A DNA stretch of 64,000 nt from Symbiodinium natans. Lineage: Eukaryota > Sar > Dinophyceae > Suessiales > Symbiodiniaceae. The translations under genes were made by a program, and so were the position numbers. The DNA lies in the NCBI GenBank assembly GCA_905221605.1, contig CAJNDS010001691.1:368040-432039 (forward strand). The letters run 5' to 3'. Numbering within the stretch: position 1 is the first letter of the stretch; every line of letters begins with the position of its first letter. Under the pieces are notes generated by a model. It did no database searches. It worked only from the letters and a program-made list of their open reading frames with translations, and had not been told where the DNA came from. Below, one piece after another: positions 1 to 10,312 of this stretch.

Positions 1-593
1 ACGCAATATGAATGACGTTCTTACCCCTCCTCCCCCCAACCCCCCCCCCCACTTGTCCAGGAAAAGTGCGGAAAACACCGAAACCAAGCGGCAATCTACG
101 GCCCGTGACCCAACTACCCGCCTTCAAGGGGAAGGGAACGGGTAGGTCCCGGGTAGGCTAGAACCAAGTGCCGCAGAACAGGTTTCCATGCAAATGGTAC
201 GCGTACGTCGCAAAGCTTAGGGCCTAGGGTATCAAGAGTTAGTAAGGTGTGGGGAGCGCTCATTAAATGGTGATTGCTGCAAGCAGGCCCACATTCACCC
301 GTGAACGCATGAACACGAAGCACTCCGGCGGCAACAAGAGCTGACACAAACAGCCTCGACTTCGTGGACCCTAAAAGGCAAAGAGAAGCGTTACCAACAG
401 TCATTCCCCCAACAGCTAAACCCTAAACCCTAAACCCTAAACCCTAGACCCTGGACCCTGGACCCTAGACCCTACACCTTAATGAAGCCGAAGTGCGATA
501 ATAGCGGTCTTTGAAGCCGGTGGGAAACTTGTCAGCACAAGATGGCGGTATATTCTCACGAACCTCGTCCTGGCCGGAGAAAGACTTAGGATC
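1..593. other. Spacer without recognisable gene
   Basis: Holds a C-rich run at about 25-50 and one telomeric tract at 416-478. The rest is mixed-composition unique sequence. An open frame on the minus strand (114-404) has no recognisable motif and is not called. Confidence 0.6.
416..478 (-). repeat. Telomere-type tract (CCCTAAA)n, degenerating
   Basis: Four near-perfect CCCTAAA units decay into CCCTAGA and CCCTGGA units toward the right. The G-rich strand is the minus strand. Confidence 0.9.
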
Positions 594-690
594 TTGGGAT
601 TTTCCCCCTTATACTAACAGTCCTTGATAGGGATTTTCAATAGGGGGTACTATGATCCACTAGGGACCGTTAGTAGGGGGAACATCCCAA
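594..690. mobile_element. MITE-like inverted-repeat element, family C, copy 1
   Basis: A 97-base palindromic element. The left end reads TTGGGATTTTCCCCCTTATA and continues into an ACAGTCCTT word. The right end is its imperfect reverse complement (AGGGACCGT then GGGGGAACATCCCAA). Copies of the same length and ends lie at 13281-13380 and 30090-30189, and an interrupted one at 6251-6389. There is no coding capacity, so it would be non-autonomous. No target-site duplication could be fixed with confidence. Confidence 0.75.
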
Positions 691-1364
691 TTAGGAATTG
701 TTGTCTGCTTTCGCTCCTTTACTGCTGCTGGTACTGCTGTACTTCCTACTGCGACTACGACGACGACGCCGACGAGCAGAAACAAAGCACAGATGCCACG
801 ACTCGATCATCTTAACGCCACCTTGTCTTGCAGAAGCCAACCACATAACCTCAAGAGGTTCCAGACGGTAGCTACTAGGTACTTCCGGCAGCTTCACCGA
901 CGACGACCACAAAGCATCATGCTCACTCGGTTCCATAGGACATCTTGCACTTTGGGGGAGACAGGAGGGGGGGGGCAACAGCAACAGCAACAGCGGCTAC
1001 AGCAACAGCGGCTACAGCAACAACGGCTACAGCAACAGCGGCTACAGCAACACCTGCTACAGCAACACCAGTAACACCAGCAACAGCCACAGCAGCACCA
1101 CCACCAGCAGTAGTAGCAACAGCAACAGAGCGACGCAGAAAACCGATCTCAAGACCACCAAACACCAACGCAACCCGACCCCAAAGGTTTGGGATTTAGA
1201 GTTCATGTAGTTTTAGGAAGGATCTGAACCCTGACTTGAAAGAGCTTGAAGTGGGCGCAGAACCCGCAGGGATCACTGGGAAGGGCACTCCTCCAATTGG
1301 CAGTAGCATCTCCTTCCAGACAGTTCCTCGAGACAGCTTGGGGGGACTCCACCATTCACAGGTG
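691..1364. other. Spacer with trinucleotide-rich sequence, no gene
   Basis: A GAC/GCC-rich trinucleotide stretch lies at about 748-775 and a CAG-type repeat at 977-1130. The remainder is unique. Overlapping open frames on both strands are produced by the repeat and are not called. Confidence 0.5.
977..1130 (+). repeat. CAG-type microsatellite with 15-base unit
   Basis: Runs of CAACAG grade into a 15-base unit (CAGCGGCTACAGCAA), repeated about five times, then into degenerate CAGCAACAC. It would read as poly-Q with RL interruptions on the plus strand and poly-AV on the minus strand. No surrounding gene supports translation. Confidence 0.85.
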
Positions 1365-1452
1365 GGTTTCGGGTTTAGGGTTTAGGGTTTAGGGTTTAGG
1401 GCTTAGGGCTTAGGGTTTAGGGTTTAGGTTTTAGGGTTTAGAGTTTTAGGGT
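1365..1452 (+). repeat. Telomere-type tract (TTTAGGG)n
   Basis: About twelve units, begun by a TTTCGGG unit and containing GCTTAGG and TTTTAGGG variants. Confidence 0.95.
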
Positions 1453-1630
1453 CCACCATCAACCCTGCAAGCCCCTGCGCGGCCCCCATGCTGTGCCGAC
1501 ATGCTTTGGGGCTTGAGTTCGTTCCGCGGTTTACTCCAACCCACGAGGATCCCGTGATTTCTGCACGCTCGACCTGTCGAGGTCTCAGAGCACTAAGGAG
1601 ACGTGCTCAAAACCGGAAGTCTGGCGAGGC

Positions 1631-1798
1631 GGGTTTCGGGTTTGGGGTTTGGGGTTTGGGGGTTGGGGTTTGGGGTTTGGGGTTTGGGGTTTGGGGTTTG
1701 GGGTTTGGGGTTTGGGGTTTGGGGTTTGGGGTTTGGGGTTTGGGGTTTGGGGTTTGGGGTTTGGGGTTTTGCGGTTTTGGTTTTGGGTTTTGGTGTGT
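1631..1798 (+). repeat. Variant telomeric array (TTTGGGG)n
   Basis: About twenty 7-base units with A changed to G throughout. The change removes the TAG stop, so all six frames are open. The overlapping open frames here (GFGVWGL or NPKPQTP repeats) are artefacts of the array. Confidence 0.95.
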
Positions 1799-1852
1799 GT
1801 CCCCGAGCCATCACAAAAACCGTACATGCCCTGCATCCACGTAAGTGCTGGT

Positions 1853-1990
1853 GTTATAGGGTTCTTAAGGGACGGGGGTTTAAGGAGGGGTATGTAACCC
1901 AAGGTCTCCTAATACTCGCTACTACTCCCTATGGCTCCCGAAGCTTCCCGAAGGTTCCCATGAACCCCCTCCATTAAGAACTCTATGATG
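1853..1990. mobile_element. MITE-like inverted-repeat element, family B, copy 1
   Basis: The left end TATAGGGTTCTTAAGGGA is mirrored by TTAAGAACTCTATGA on the right. The interior has a GGGGTATGTAACCC block followed by serial TTCCCGAAGG and GGCTCCC words. The same order is seen at 14478-14634 and 20797-20911. About 138 bases and no coding capacity. Confidence 0.75.
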
Positions 1991-2094
1991 GTGGGGCAGT
2001 GGAAAGTCTAACCCTGAATGCCCCAAAAACGCTGGACAAATGAATTCACTGCGCCTCGCCCCGCACCCTCCTAAACCCTACACCCAAAACCTAA

Positions 2095-2100
2095 ACCCCC

Positions 2101-2131
<31 letters not shown>

Positions 2132-2134
2132 AAA
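2095..2134 (+). repeat. Poly-C followed by poly-A
   Basis: About 26 C then 13 A, directly after a short degenerate telomeric stretch at about 2070-2095. Confidence 0.95.
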
Positions 2135-2206
2135 GCGCCCAGGCGCATCAGGATCAAACTTCCGCCGATCCTCGGCGTACCTCTGCGCACGAGCGGCAGT
2201 CTTGGG

Positions 2207-2518
2207 CTTCGGGTAGGGTTTAGGGTTTTAGGGTTTTAGGGTTTTAGGGTTTTAGGGTTTTAGGGTTTTAGGGTTTTAGGGTTTTAGGGTTTTAGGGTTT
2301 TAGGGTTTTAGGGTTTTAGGGTTTTAGGTTTTTAGGGTTTTAGGGTTTTAGGGTTTTAGGGTTTTAGGGTTTTAGGGTTTTAGGGTTTTGGGGTTTTGGG
2401 GTTTTAGGGTTTTAGGGTTTTAGGGTTTTGAGTTTTAGGGCTTTAGGGTTTTAGGGTTTTAGGGTTTTAGGGTTTTAGGGTTTTAGGGTTTTAGGGTTCT
2501 AGGGTTTTAGGGCTTCGG
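2207..2518 (+). repeat. Variant telomeric array (TTTTAGGG)n
   Basis: About 37 units of an 8-base repeat, TTTTAGGG, with few substitutions. This is the telomere unit known from Chlamydomonas. It is the only long block of this register in the window; the other tracts are mainly 7-base. Confidence 0.95.
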
Positions 2519-2734
2519 GGCTTTTTTGGGGGCTGAACGTGCTGTTCAAGGCGACTAGGTTCTGGGGTTTCGGGTTCAGGGTCTAGGGTTTAGAGTTTGA
2601 GGTCCCTTTAAGGGGGTTCTGAGGCGATTTTGGGGGGGAATCTTCAGCCCAGTCTAGGGCTGTGGTTTCCACGGAAGCTGTTTGGGTCCCTGCCGGGCTG
2701 CGTCTAAACCAGAGAAGACTTGAGCCCATTACGT

Positions 2735-2807
2735 CAAACCCTAAACCCTAAACCCTAAACCCTAAACCCTAAACCCTAAACCCTAAACCCTAAACCCTAA
2801 ACCCTAA
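2735..2807 (-). repeat. Telomere-type tract (CCCTAAA)n
   Basis: About ten perfect units on unique flanks. Confidence 0.95.
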
Positions 2808-2966
2808 GTTGGAGAGGGGCTTTGGGATTTAGGGTTGCGCCGGAAACTCTCTCACCTGCACGTCGTACCCGCCTGCGAAGCATTCTCGGATGTAGCGTGA
2901 TGTATCTTGCCAGACTTCCCGAGATGCAACCGCATCCGCAATACCCTTAAGCACAGGCCCCAAATT

Positions 2967-3008
2967 CTAAACCCTAAACCCTAAACCCTAAACCCTCAGC
3001 CCTGAACC
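2967..3008 (-). repeat. Short telomere-type tract (CCCTAAA)n
   Basis: Four perfect units, with degenerate units at both edges. Confidence 0.9.
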
Positions 3009-3979
3009 TCGGCGCTTCGCCACCTCTACAACGGCAGGGGCCCGGGCTTGCTGGATCGGCAGCGGCTGCTCTGTCCGCTCAGCACCGTGCCACGCGGGCA
3101 CTTGCACTTCCTCCACAAGCTACAGTACTTGGGGGACGAGGGCGGACTAGGGTGGTTGGAGACTGTCAGGATCGCTGTAAAGCTTTTCGGGCTGGAGCGG
3201 CTGGAGCTTTGACTGGCTGGAGGTGGGCGAAATTCAGGGGTGTGGGCTGGCTGCCTCTCACGTGGGGTTGCCGGTTAGAGGCTGGTATGTTTTTCGGCGT
3301 AGGTTTCCGCGCTATCGTTTCCTGCAGAGGACGAATGTCTGGACAAGCCTGCAGTGGCTCCAGCTACGCTTTAAACGCGGCCTCTAAACGCACCTTCTAG
3401 AATAAGGGTTTGCGAAATGGACTTCCAAGCGTGAATGGTTGCCAGAAACTGATCAAGACAAAAGAAAGGCCTTCATAATTCATAAGCCCCCAAACTCAGA
3501 CCCGCTTGCCCGAAACAGCATGATTTGTCCGGCGGCCTTCTGAGGCCTAGCTGAATCCTCCGAATCTAGGGCATATCAAGCAACATCATCTAGGCTTTCA
3601 GTCAAGGGCTTTCAGGGTCTGCGCAAGACCTTTGAAAGCTTCTCCTGCCGTCCTGCCGGAGAAGGCGATGGTCAGCCAGAACGAGTGCTTCCGCAGCACG
3701 GCACCGGGAACTGCGTCGAAGCAATCTTCCTTGAGGTTTTGCGGGCGTCGAGGGATGCTGGGTGGCCCCGCCAGTAAAGTGCTCCGACCCACGATCTTCC
3801 GGGGGAGGCGAGCCTAGGCCTCTAAGGCCCAAGAAGACCCTAAGGTTCAGGGGCTTCAGAGGAACACATTTTGGGGGGGCGGGGGAATTGCAAAACGCGT
3901 TCGCGGTTGGGGTTGAGGGTCCATAGTTGTAGGGCAGGGGGTTGTCCTCAAGGAGGTGTGGAGAAACAGGCCGAAGCCC

Positions 3980-4010
<31 letters not shown>

Positions 4011-4316
4011 CCAGATTGTGTTCGGCTTTGAAGTTGTGGGTTGGGGGAGAGGGGGGGGGGTTATGAGAACTCGGCTCGGGTGTTGAGCCCGTTCTAGTTA
4101 TTAGCAAACGGGCAGAAGGGAAGCAATAGCTCGGCTTGCTTCGACGAACATCGACCGAGCCTCGAAACGAAAGCCCCTAAGCCCTATAGACTCTAAACCC
4201 TAAACCCTAAACCCTAAACCCTGAAAGCTTCGGGTCTGACGCGTGCACCCTGAAGCCCCTCCTTGGCGGTATCGGGTTCAGGCCTCGGCCTGCTTCGGGA
4301 GTTGAGGGTTGAAGAG

Positions 4317-4380
4317 TTTAGGGTTTAGGGTTTAGGGTTTAGGGTTTGGGGTTTAGGGTTTAGGGTTTAGGGGTTAGGGC
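4317..4380 (+). repeat. Telomere-type tract (TTTAGGG)n
   Basis: Eight to nine units that pass without a break into the 44-base higher-order repeat that follows. Confidence 0.95.
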
Positions 4381-4620
4381 TTAGGGAGTTGAGGGTTTAA
4401 GGGTTTAAGGGCTTAAGGGTTTTCTTAGGGAGTTGAGGGTTTAAGGGTTTAAGGGCTGAAGGGTTTTCTTAGGGAGTTGAGGGTTTAAGAGTTTAAGGGC
4501 CTAAGGGTTTTCTTAGGGAGTTGAGGGTTTAAGGGTTTAAGGGCTTAAGGGTTTTCTTAGGGAGTTGAGGGTTTAAGGGTTTAAGGGCTTAAGGGTTTTC
4601 TTAGGGAGTTGAGGGAGTTG
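4381..4620 (+). repeat. 44-base higher-order repeat built from telomere-like words
   Basis: Five units start at 4381, 4425, 4469, 4513 and 4557, with a partial one at 4601, so the period is exactly 44 bases. Each unit is TTAGGGAGTTGAGGG, two or three TTTAAGGG-type words, then GGGTTTTC. Units differ by single substitutions. Confidence 0.92.
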
Positions 4621-4945
4621 AGGGAGTTGAGGCTTTAAGAGTTAAAAGGGTTTAAGGGTTTAAGGATAGGGCTTAAGGGTGTAAGGGTTTAAGGGTTTAG
4701 GGGTTTGGCTTAAGGGTTTAAGGGCTTAAGGCTTTAAGGGTTTAAGGGCTTAAGGGTTTAAGGGCTTAAGGCTTTAAGGGCTTAAGGCTTTAAGGGTTTA
4801 AGGGTTTAAGAGCTTAACTTGTTCAAGGGCTCAAGGGTTCAAGGGTAGAAGGGTTTAAGGGTTTAAGGGTTTTAGGGGTTTAAGGGTTTAAGGGTTCAAG
4901 GGTTTAAGGGCTTAAGGCTTTAAGGGTTTAAGGGCTTCGGGCTTA
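4621..4945 (+). repeat. Degenerate (TTTAAGGG)n array
   Basis: About 325 bases of TTTAAGGG and CTTAAGGG words with irregular spacing. It continues from the 44-base repeat and passes into a canonical array. Confidence 0.9.
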
Positions 4946-4956
4946 GGGGTTCTATG

Positions 4957-5104
4957 TGGCTTCGGGTTTGGGGTTTAGGGTTTAGGGTTTAGGGTTTAGG
5001 GTTTAGGGTTTAGGGTTTAGGGTTTAGGGTTTAGGGTTTAGGGTTTAGGGTTTAGGGTTTAGGGTTTAGGGTTTAGGGTTTAGGGTTTAGGGTTTAGGGT
5101 TTTG
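4957..5104 (+). repeat. Telomere-type array (TTTAGGG)n
   Basis: About twenty nearly perfect units after a TTTGGGG unit. One of the longest canonical tracts in the window. Confidence 0.97.
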
Positions 5105-6000
5105 GGGCCTGCCTCCTGTCCTTCAGGCCTCTCCTCTTTGCTTCCAAGAGTCGTCCGTTATCTGCGAGCCTGGCAGTGCAGGCAACGTGGGCGCTAGGAA
5201 AATAACAGAACGCAGACGTGAGCCATGTGAAGTCGCGCAGTCAGAAATCCCCATCCGAACCCTAGCAAGAGGCTACCAAGGTTCAAGGTTCAAGGCGTAG
5301 GGTCTGGGGTTTGGGGCATAGGATGCCGTGCACTCTCTGGCAAGGATGGTGGCAGAGCTACGACTCGGATCGCGTGGGTCGGATCGCGCTGGGCGAGAGC
5401 TCGCACGGGGGCGTGGGAACCGGATCATCTCAGACCACCCTAAACCCTGAACCCTAAACCCTAAACCCTAAACCCTGACCCATGGTGGAAAGCCCCGTGG
5501 GTCATTTTTACTCTTGGCTTTCCTCATTGCAGTTCCTGGAGCTTCCAGACGTTGATAGCTCTCCCTGCTTGCTCCCCAAACCTTAAGCCCAACCCAAACC
5601 AGAAACCTCGAATTGTAGAGGGGTTTGGGGTTTGGGGTTTGGGGTTTAGGGTTTAGGGTTTAGGGTTTAGGGTTTAGGGTTTAGGGTTTAGGGTTTAGGG
5701 TTTAGGGTTTAGACAAGCCCAGATCCTAAACCCCTGAACCAAAAGTCCGATTACGCTGCCAGTGTAGACCCCAGACAGCGAGAGACCATGCGAACCCAGC
5801 AGTCCTTAAGCGATGACAGTTGATTTGACAGTCTCACATCTTCGTGAGTCACAGAATCCAAAAGCGATGACAACCCTAAACCCCAAACCGTGGTCCGCAG
5901 GCGGGCGCTCTGGCCGCGCACGCCGTGCGGGCCAGTCGATCTGGCCCATTAGCACTCCTTATATAGGTGTTGACACACACACGCACACAAAGAGAGAGAG
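5105..6000. other. Spacers without gene
   Basis: Unique sequence with a short minus-strand tract at 5438-5479 and a CA/GA microsatellite at about 5972-6000 directly before the next array. Confidence 0.55.
5620..5712 (+). repeat. Telomere-type tract (TTTGGGG then TTTAGGG)
   Basis: Three TTTGGGG units grade into about nine TTTAGGG units. Confidence 0.95.
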
Positions 6001-6015
6001 TTTAGGGTTTAGGGT

Positions 6016-6047
<32 letters not shown>

Positions 6048-6119
6048 GGTTTAGGGTTTAGGGTTTAGGGTTCAGGGTTCAGGGTTTAGGGTTTAGGGTT
6101 TAGGGTTTAGGGTTTAGGG
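6001..6119 (+). repeat. Telomere-type array (TTTAGGG/TTGAGGG)n
   Basis: About sixteen units, with an internal block of TTGAGGG units and two TTCAGGG units. It begins at the end of a GA microsatellite. Confidence 0.95.
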
Positions 6120-6250
6120 CAGAGTTCACACAGTTTGGGGAAAAAACTCCCGACCGCAAATCCCAGGGTCCGACATGCCTTCTCAGGCGACTACGGCGGG
6201 GTGGGGGCTCTGGGCTTAGGATTTGGGATGTGGAGCTTAGGGCTGACGGC

Positions 6251-6389
6251 TTGGGAATTGTCCCCCTTAAACCCTAAACACTAAACCCTAAACCCTAAAC
6301 CCTAAACCCCAAAAACCCTAAACCCTAAGCCCTAAACCCTAAACCCTAAACCCTAGTGAGGACTGTTAGCATAAGGGAGAACAGCCCAA
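6251..6389. mobile_element. Family C element, copy 4, with a telomeric array in its centre
   Basis: The left end TTGGGAATTGTCCCCCTTA (6251-6269) and the right half GAGGACTGTTAGCATAAGGG to CAGCCCAA (to 6389) match the two arms of the intact family C copies. The central part of the intact element is missing, and a CCCTAAA array (6267-6355) sits in its place. Reading both arms as one element is inference from the intact copies at 594-690 and 30090-30189. Confidence 0.65.
6267..6355 (-). repeat. Telomere-type tract inside a family C element
   Basis: About twelve CCCTAAA units, including one CCCCAAAAA interruption. Both borders are family C sequence. Confidence 0.95.
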
Positions 6390-6516
6390 TTGACGGCTTG
6401 CGCTGGACGCCTTGCTGCAGGACGCTGGTGGCTGCAGGCCCGAGTGTGGCGTTGGCTTCGGCGATCGGCGGGTCATCCGAGACTTCCGAGCTGTTGCCCT
6501 CCGTGACCTTTCTGGC

Positions 6517-6609
6517 AGGGTTTGGGGTTTGGGGTTTCGGGTTTCGGGTTTAGGGTTTAGGGTTGAGGGTTGAGGGTTTAGGGTTTAGGGTTTATGTAGG
6601 GTTTAGGGC
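6517..6609 (+). repeat. Telomere-type tract (TTTAGGG)n with TTTCGGG and TTGAGGG units
   Basis: About thirteen units. Starts with TTTGGGG and TTTCGGG and ends after an ATGTAGGG variant. Confidence 0.93.
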
Positions 6610-8141
6610 AGGATGACTCACTGGTTCCTTTCGGGCTCTAGTACTTGCATTAGGGCCTTGCGGAGAAACCCACATGCTCCATACTGCAATGAGGTTTGAG
6701 GCAAGCACAGCAAAAAAAAAAATCGCCTAGGCTTTGGCCGTGGGGGCGTCAGAGGTTCCCATAGGTTCCCCTAACCCCCAGAGGTTCCCCACCTCGAATC
6801 TGCTGATTCAGGCACCCCACAACATTTTGCCATTAAGCCTTTTTTTGACGAGCAGCGTTGCTACGGAGTCCATGAATGCTATCGGCATGGCTCCTGAACA
6901 CCTTCCCTCGAGTCCCGCGAAGGTAAACCCCTTTAACACTTGACCTCACATCCGTATGTCCTAAGGCCCACTTTGGTCGCGGCCTCTAGCTCGAATGGCG
7001 GAAAGATCCGAAACAAGTTGGCAATGCTGATCCTGGCTAGGGACTTGTCTGGGTGGGTGATGGGTTGTGGATTGTGTGTATACATTGAACAAGGTTCCTC
7101 CACCTATCATGACGATGATGGTCATCAAGCAACTTGGCAGGTGCCAGGGGACTCGAAGCCAGGGTGCGCTTGAAGCCGTGAAAGGACTTGGGTTTAGGAT
7201 TCTGGGATACTGCGGGTACTGTGGGTGGTTGCGGCTACGGCATGCTCCCGACTTTGTAAACTCCAGCAACCTAAACACGACACCCAATGCGAAGCCTCAG
7301 AGAGATTCTGAACGTTCGGAATCACCAGTGGCCCTGTACCCCAAATCCCGACAGCCGAAATCCTGCATCATAAGCCCGTAGAGTATCAGGAGGAATATAT
7401 AAACCCCAAAGCATCGAGACCACATGAGTGAACGCCCTGTAACCGGGAAGTTTCAGGATTTTCGAGGCTGAGGTTTGCGAACATGCCAGACGCGACCTAA
7501 CGGGCCTTGCGCAAGCTTGAGTTCAAGCTCAGGGGATTTACGAACCCAATCTTTTAAGGAGTGGGTGGGCAGGGTAGGCACCTCAGCTGATCCAGCCCGA
7601 CATTTTCGGGCATCTCGTCTCGATCCTTCAGGGACCAAATTCCTAAACCCAAAAACCCCAAAACCCCAAAACCCTGCCATCAGAGCCAGTGTCCTTTCTT
7701 TCTTTCAGGGCCACACAAACAAATTTCGTGTCGAGCCTTATTCATTCGGCCACCAAGAACGACCAGAAGAACTCCGAATCCTCAAGGATATAACTTCAGC
7801 CACAGCCAAGGATGTCAGTGGTGTAGGGTTCAGGGTAGCCGGGAAGAAGTTGAAGACAAAATATTGGGGCACTTCTCTACAATAGGCTCATCGTTTTTTT
7901 TTCTTTTTTTTTTGGGGGGGGGGTCCTGTTTAGAAGGTGCCGTATTATATACAAAAAACATGTACATATACATGTAGAGAGAGAGAGAGACCCAAAAAAA
8001 GGACCCTACATTAGAGAACCACCCACCCCCGCCCATTGGGGTGCCTGCATTTGAGTTCCACCTCCAGGCCTGCGGGTCGACGGGCTCCAGGTCCGGGCTC
8101 CAGAACGTGCCGTTTCCCACCTGCGGGGATCTCATGAGGTC
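6610..8141. other. 1.5 kb without telomeric tract; no recognised gene
   Basis: Mostly unique. Overlapping open frames exist, for example plus 7475-7885 (136 codons) and minus 6961-7287, without a recognised domain; part of the former reads AAACCCCAA words. T-runs and a G-run lie at 7894-7922 and a GA run at 7976-7990. The word TTAGAGAACCACCCAC (about 8012) recurs near 29222. Confidence 0.45.
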
Positions 8142-8202
8142 TGTTTAGGGTTTAGGGTTTAGGGCTTAGGGCTTTGGGGTTTGGGGTTTAGGGTTTGTGG
8201 TT
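8142..8202 (+). repeat. Short telomere-type tract (TTTAGGG)n
   Basis: About eight units, including GCTTAGG and TTTGGGG variants. Confidence 0.9.
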
Positions 8203-8532
8203 TTCGGGGGGCAAATGGGCCAAGTCGCGGGTCCCCCTTAGCCTTAGACCACGCTCCTCCCCCCCCCAAGTCGACTTGGCTAGTAAGTCTCCTGCTCCTT
8301 TGAGCATGGCCACACTAGGACCAGCGATGCGGTCATTGGAACCTCTGCCCTAAACCGGCTGCCTCGACGATGACAGGCGCAACTGCCTCCGACCGCTCGA
8401 ACTTCGAGGTTCCGTTTCGGTTCTCCGTCTCGAAGTAGACATCTTCGTAGCCTTAAGAGGGCTGTCGAGTTCGGCTTCGGGACAGAATGGCAGGCTTTGG
8501 GGGCCTATCATTATTTTATTGTTATTACTATT

Positions 8533-8534
8533 GT

Positions 8535-8582
<48 letters not shown>

Positions 8583-8714
8583 GAGGAGTAGTAGCAGGAG
8601 GAGTAGCAGGAGGAGTAGGAGTAGGAGTAGGAGTAGGAGTAGGAGTAGGAGTAGGAGTAGGAGTAGGAGTAGGAGTAGGAGTAGGAGTAGGAGTAGGAGT
8701 AGGAGTAGGAGTAG

Positions 8715-8764
<50 letters not shown>

Positions 8765-8766
8765 CT
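8533..8766 (+). repeat. (AGT)n / (AGGAGT)n microsatellite
   Basis: AGT trinucleotides flank a central block of about twenty AGGAGT hexamers. The block is open in most frames (Ser/Arg, Val/Gly, Leu, Thr/Pro), so the long frames over it are artefacts. Confidence 0.97.
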
Positions 8767-9226
8767 TTCATTATCATCATCATGATTAGTATGATTACTA
8801 GTATGAGTATTATGATTATCCTTATTATTGATAGTATTCTCATTATTCTCATTAGTATGATTATCATTATCATTATTGTCATTATTGTCATGATTATCAT
8901 TATCATCATTATTATCATTATTATCATTATTATCATTATCATCATTATCATCATTATCATCATTATCATCATTATTATCATTATTATCACTATTATCATT
9001 TTTATCATTCGTATCATTCTTATCATTCTTATCATTATTATCATTCTTATCATTATTATCATTCTTATCACTATTATCATTATTATCATTATTATCATTA
9101 TTATCATTATTACCATTATTATCATTATTATCATTATTACCATTATTATCATTATTATCAATATTATCATTATTATCATTATTAGTATGAATATAATTAG
9201 TAGTATCATTATCATTATTAAAAATT
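8767..9226 (+). repeat. (ATC/ATT)n trinucleotide block
   Basis: About 460 bases of ATC and ATT trinucleotides, often as the 6- or 9-base word TTATCATTA, almost without G on the plus strand. It follows the AGT block directly. Reads as poly-I or poly-N/D; no gene is called. Confidence 0.95.
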
Positions 9227-9325
9227 CTGAGCTCTGAGCCCTGCTTTCTAGATGCCCCTGGGGTCTTGCGGGCCATGTGCCGGGCGCCCTTGGCAAGCGC
9301 AAAAGACCGTCAGACTTCCACAGGG

Positions 9326-9430
9326 GTTTAGGGTTTAGGGTTTAGGGTTTAGGGTTTAGGGTTTAGGGTTTAGGGTTTAGGGTTTAGGGTTTAGGGTTTA
9401 GGGTTTAGGGTTTAGGGTTTAGGGTTTAGG
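9326..9430 (+). repeat. Telomere-type array (TTTAGGG)n
   Basis: About fifteen perfect units on unique flanks with no visible target duplication. Confidence 0.97.
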
Positions 9431-9989
9431 ACATGCTGACAACGCGCAAAGGTTTGAAAGGGTCTTGAAATGCTAGGGTCGTCAGCGATTGAGCTTGTGG
9501 CTGAGGAGTTGGGCCTTAGGGTTGTCAGCTGAAGACTTATGCCAATGGAAGTTCAAAAGCTGAGCGGGGTGGCCGGCATCAGACACATCGATGTCGCAAA
9601 CCACCCCCGCTGCCGTGGAGTAACCTGAGCACGGGCAGAAAGCGCCCAAGAACACCTCGAGCAGCCCAAAAACCTAGACCCTAGCCCAAAATGGATGAAC
9701 CCGAGGCTATGAGATAGCACAGTCCGACCTACAGACAGGCACAGCTCTATCTGCACTTTATGGGGCAGTAACATGGCATGCTAGAGAAGTACCATGGACC
9801 CAATCTGGCTCCTTGTGAGAAACAGCGGGGAGTAAGACCGCTCCGGTGGCATACCCCCTAAACCCTAAACCCTAAACCCTAAACCCTAAACCCCGAACCT
9901 ACCCTGCACCGAGGCCAAGCGGCACGCAACATCCGAAGCGGGCGGTGTCCGAGTCGGGGGCAGGCTCGCAACTGTCAGGTTGCAGAGCC
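9431..9989. other. Spacer, no gene
   Basis: Unique sequence with one short minus-strand tract at 9856-9896 (six units). A 73-codon minus-strand frame (9553-9774) is unremarkable. Confidence 0.55.
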
Positions 9990-10123
9990 TTACTTGGAGG
10001 TTCAGGGTACTTATAACCCAATTATAAGTGCAGCTTTCGCCCACTTACCCTGATAGGGGTATAGTTGGGTTATGAGTACAGTGATTCTTGGGTTAGTCAG
10101 TACTAAGAACCTCCAGGTACGGC
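9990..10123. mobile_element. MITE-like inverted-repeat element, family A, copy 1
   Basis: The ends TTACTTGGAGGTTCAGGGTA and AGTACTAAGAACCTCCAGGTA are inverted repeats. Inside, ATAACCCA and TGGGTTATGAGTACAG words are also inverted. It carries the telomere-like word GGGTTAG near its right arm. Related copies or fragments lie at 11424, 17795, 24425, 43300 and 47551. Confidence 0.75.
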
Positions 10124-10312
10124 TTAAGGTTCAAGGTTCAGGGTGGATCGGCGAGGGTTTTCACCCCAGACCCTTGAAGGGAAGATGCTGGCAGGTTCTC
10201 ATCTTCGCTGTTCCACCGAAGACCTTAACAGCCCCACAGTTCAGGGTTTAGGGCGCTTGAAAAGGGCTCAAGGCTGACTGGGGGTTTATAGATTTTTGCA
10301 CCAGAAGGCCAG

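Larger units (their letters stand above)
2519..4316. other. Long spacer with short telomeric tracts, no gene
   Basis: Short tracts lie at 2566-2601 (plus, degenerate) and 4190-4224 (minus), besides those listed separately. A CT dinucleotide run lies at about 3986-4009 and a G-run at 4045-4060. The stretch 3010-4185 is unique sequence. Open frames such as 3152-3400 plus show no motif. Confidence 0.55.

Noticed and set aside
8350-9302. Frames of 246-308 codons on both strands
   Set aside because: Entirely produced by the AGT/AGGAGT and ATC/ATT repeats; open in nearly all frames at once.
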